Below are positions 61,065-64,000 of a DNA stretch of 64,000 nucleotides, in pieces (the stretch's first letter is position 1; each line of letters opens with the position of its first letter). Source of the DNA: Ptiloglossa arizonensis (Eukaryota > Arthropoda > Insecta > Hymenoptera > Colletidae); NCBI RefSeq assembly GCF_051014685.1, contig NC_135055.1:4526001-4590000 (forward strand), written 5' to 3'. The notes under the pieces are model-generated. The model did not search any database, was not told the origin of the DNA, and was given only the letters and a program-made list of their open reading frames with translations. Position numbers and translations under genes: made by a program.

Positions 61065-64000
61065 CGAAACGGAGAAACAGAGAAACGAAGGAAGAAACGG
61101 AGAAACGAAGAAACGAAGGAAGAAACGGAGAAACGAACAAAGAAACGGAGAAACGAACAAAAAAACGGAGAAACGAACAAAGAAACGGAGATACGAACAA
61201 AGAAACGGAGAAACGAACAAAGAAACGGAGAAAGGAACAAAGAAACGGAGAAACGAACAAAGAAACGGAGAAACGTAGAAATAACTGGAAAAACGAAGAA
61301 ATAAACGGAGAAACGAAGAAAGGAGCGGAGAAACGAACAAAGAAGCGGAGAAACGAACAAAGAAACGGAGAAACGATGAAAGAAACGGAGAAACGAACAA
61401 AGAAACAAAGAAACGAACAAAGAAACGGGGAAACGAACAAAGAAATAGAGAAACGAACAAAGAAACGGAGAATCGAACAAAGAAACGGAGAAACGAAAAA
61501 AGAAATAGAGAAACGAACAAAGAAACGGAGAAACGAACAAAGAAACGGAGAAACGAACAAAGAAACGGAGAAACGAACAAAGAAACGGAGAAACGAAGAA
61601 AGAAACGGAGAAACGATAAAAGAAACGGAGAAACGAAGAAAGAAACGAAGAAACCAAGAAAGAAACGGAGAAACGAACAAAGAAACGGAGAAACGAACAA
61701 AGAAACGGAGAAACGAACAAAGAAACAAAGAAACGGAGAAACGAACAAAGAAATAGAGAAACGAACAAAGAAACGGAGAATCGAACAAAGAAACGGAGAA
61801 ACGAAAAAAGAAATAGAGAAACGAACAAAGAAACGGAGAATCGAACAAAGAAACGGAGAAACGAACAAAGAAACGGAGAAACGAAGAAAGAAACGGAGAA
61901 ATGGAGAAGTAAATGGAGGAACGAAGAAATAAACGGAGAAACGAAGAAAGGAACGGAGAAACGAACGAAGAAACGGAGAAACGGAGAAACAGACAAAGAA
62001 ACGGAGAAAATGAGAAATAAATGGAGAAACCAACACATAAACGGAGAATCGAAGAAAGAAACGGAGAATCGGAGAAATAAATGGAGAAACGAACAAAAAA
62101 CGGTGAAACGGAGAAACGGAGAAACGGATAAACCGAGAAACAGAGAAACGGAGAAACGGAGAAACCGAGAAACGGAGAAACGGAGAAACCGTGAAACGGA
62201 GAAACCGAGCAGCGGAGAAACGGAGAAACGGAGAAACCGAGAAACGGAGAAACGGAGAAACCGAGAAACGGAGAAACCGAGAAACGGAAAAACCGAGAAA
62301 CGGAGAAACCGTGAATCGGAGAAACCGAGAAACCGAAAAACGGTGAAACGGAGAAGCGGAGAAACTGAGAAACGGAGAAACCGAGAAACGGAGAAACGGA
62401 GAAACGGGGAAACCGAGAAACGGAGAAATGGGGAAACCGAGAAACGGAGAAACCGAGAAACGGAGAAACGTTTCTCCGTTACTTTGTTCGTTTCTCCGTT
62501 TCTTTGTTCGTTTCTCCGTTTCTTTCTCCGTTTCTCGGTTTATTTCTTCGTTTCTCCATTTATTTCTCCAATTCTCCGTTTCTTTCTTCGTTTCTCCGTT
62601 TCTTTGTTCGTTTCTCCGTTTCTTTCTTCGTATCTCCGTTTCTTTCTTCGTTTCTCCGTTTCTTTCTTCGTTTGTCCATTTATTTCTTCGTTTCTGCATT
62701 CATTTCTCCGTTTCTCCGTTTCATTCTTCGTTTCTCCGTTTCTTCGTTCGTTTCTCCGTTTCTTTCTTCGATTCTTTCTCCGTTTCTCCGTTTCTTTCTT
62801 CGTTTCTCCGTTTCTTTGTTCGTTTCTCCTTTTCTTTGTTCGTTTCTCCGTTTCTTTGTTCGTTTCTCTGTTTATTTCTTCGTTTCTCCATTTATTTCTC
62901 CGTTTCTCCGTTTCTTTCTTCGTTTCTCCGTTTCTTTGTTCGTGTCTCCGTTTCTTTGTCCGTTTCTCCATTTATTTCTCTGATTCGCCGTTTCTTTCTT
63001 CGTTTTTTCGTTTCTTTCTTCGTTACTCCGTTTCTTTCTTCGTTTCTCCGTTTCCTTCTTCGTTTCTCCATTTCTTTCTTCGTTTCTCCGTTTACTTCTT
63101 CGTATCTCTATAAATTTCTCCGTTTCTCCGTTCCTTTCTTCGTTTCTCCGTTAATTTCTTCGTTTGTCCATTTATTTCTCCGTTTCTCCGTTTCCTTGTT
63201 CCTTTCTCCGTTTCTCCGTCTCTTTCTTCGTTTGTCCGTGTCTGTGTTCGTTTCTCTGTTTGTTTCTTCGTTTCTCCATTTATTTCTCCGTTTCTCCGTT
63301 TCTTTGCTCGTTTCTCCGCTTCTTTGTTCGTTTCTTCGCTCCTTTCTTCGTTTCTCCGTTTATTTCTTCGTTTTTTCAGTTATTTCTACGTTTCTCCGTA
63401 TCTTTCTTCGTTTCTCCGTTTCTTTGTTCGTTTCTCCGTTTCTTTTATCGTTTCTCCGTTTCTTTCTTCGTTTCTCCGTTTCTTTGTTCGTTTCTCCGTT
63501 TCTTTGTTCGTTTCTCCGTTTCTTTGTTCGTTTCTCCGTTTCTTTGATCGATTCTCCGTTTCTTTGTTCGTTTCTCCGTTTCTTTGTTCGTTTCTCCGTT
63601 TCTTTGTTCAATTCTCCGTTTCTTTCTTCGTTTCTCCGTTTCTTTCTTCGTTTCTCCGTTTCTTTCTCCGTTTCTCGGTTTATTTCTTCGTTTCTCCATT
63701 TATTTCTCCGATTCTCCGTTTCTTTCTTCGTTTCTTCGTTTCTTTCTTCGTTACTCCGTTTCTTTTTTCGTTTCTCCGTTTCTTTCTTCGTTTCTCCGTT
63801 TCTTTCTTCGTTTCTCCGTTTCTTTCTTCGTTTCTCCGTTTCTCCGTTTCTTTGTTCGTATCTCCGTTTCTTTCTTCGTTTCTTCGTTTCTTTCTCCGTT
63901 TCTCCGTTTCTTTCTTCGTTTCTCCGTTTCTTTGTTCGTTTCTCCGTTTCTTTGTTCGTTTCTCCGATTCTTTCTTCGTTTCTCCGTTTCTTTCTTCGTT
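61065..64000. repeat. Satellite array A10, cut by window end
   Basis: The left arm is 61,065-62,100, the core 62,101-62,469 and the right arm runs from 62,470 to the window end. Its proximal left arm is the reverse complement of the first part of the A3 right arm, and its right arm matches A3 directly from about 62,880 (TTCGTGTCTCCG, TCTGATTCGCCG variants). It is the best reference for the A3 inversion. Confidence 0.94.
62101..62469 (+). repeat. 8-bp core of array A10
   Basis: 8-bp units with the CCGAGCAGCGG marker and a CGGGGAAACCGAG end segment. Its complement matches the flipped A3 core, including the CCCCATTTCTCC/GGAGAAATGGGG pair. Confidence 0.85.

Larger units (their letters stand above)
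58672..61262. repeat. Copy 2 of 7,032-bp-period tandem duplication
   Basis: Matches 51,640-54,230. It diverges in A10 at about 61,262, where a CGTAGAAATAACTGG variant begins. Confidence 0.9.

Overview
The window is eukaryotic repeat DNA, most likely from the nuclear genome of a hymenopteran insect, possibly a bee. The evidence is a block at 24,296-27,570 (minus strand) that reads as insect mitochondrial ND2, COX1, trnL2, COX2 and trnK, but only with the invertebrate mitochondrial code (TGA = Trp, AGA/AGG = Ser, ATA = Met). Its COX1 and COX2 look hymenopteran. The block is flanked by DNA of non-mitochondrial composition. The order assignment is inference from the protein sequences; no database search was possible.

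The rest of the window is one composite pattern repeated ten times: a large satellite array (A1-A10, 2.1 to 6.4 kb) alternating with an AT-rich spacer (1.7 to 2.3 kb, or 5.3 kb where the mitochondrial block lies). Each array is a giant imperfect palindrome. The left arm is purine-rich on the plus strand (20-bp unit near GAAACGGAGAAACGAACAAA), the strand then switches at one AAACGTTT point, and the right arm is the pyrimidine-rich complement. A core of 8-bp units (GAAACGGA/GAAACCGA) adjoins the switch point on the left in nine arrays; in A3 it lies on the right in inverted orientation.

Each spacer has three parts: a roughly 0.7-kb plus-strand ND2 pseudogene next to the preceding array, 0.8 to 1.3 kb of non-mitochondrial AT-rich DNA, and a roughly 0.2-kb minus-strand ND2 fragment next to the following array. 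Inverted ND2 fragments therefore bracket the arrays, joined at the near-constant boundary TTAATC|GAAACGG. The short ND2 copies share a 1-bp frameshift and a Trp-to-stop change that the long ND2 copy at 26,752-27,570 lacks. A nuclear mitochondrial insertion (NUMT) has thus become part of a satellite repeat unit.

Younger duplications overlie this: a 4,547-bp-period duplication (5.8-13.6 kb), a 7,032-bp-period duplication (51.6-61.3 kb), a 27,315-bp-period match of position 1 to position 27,316, and shorter ones inside arrays (160, 912 and 1,588 bp). I see no nuclear protein-coding gene, rRNA, CRISPR array or recognisable transposase. The very long open frames in the arrays are by-products of stop-poor repeat units that stay open in several frames at once.
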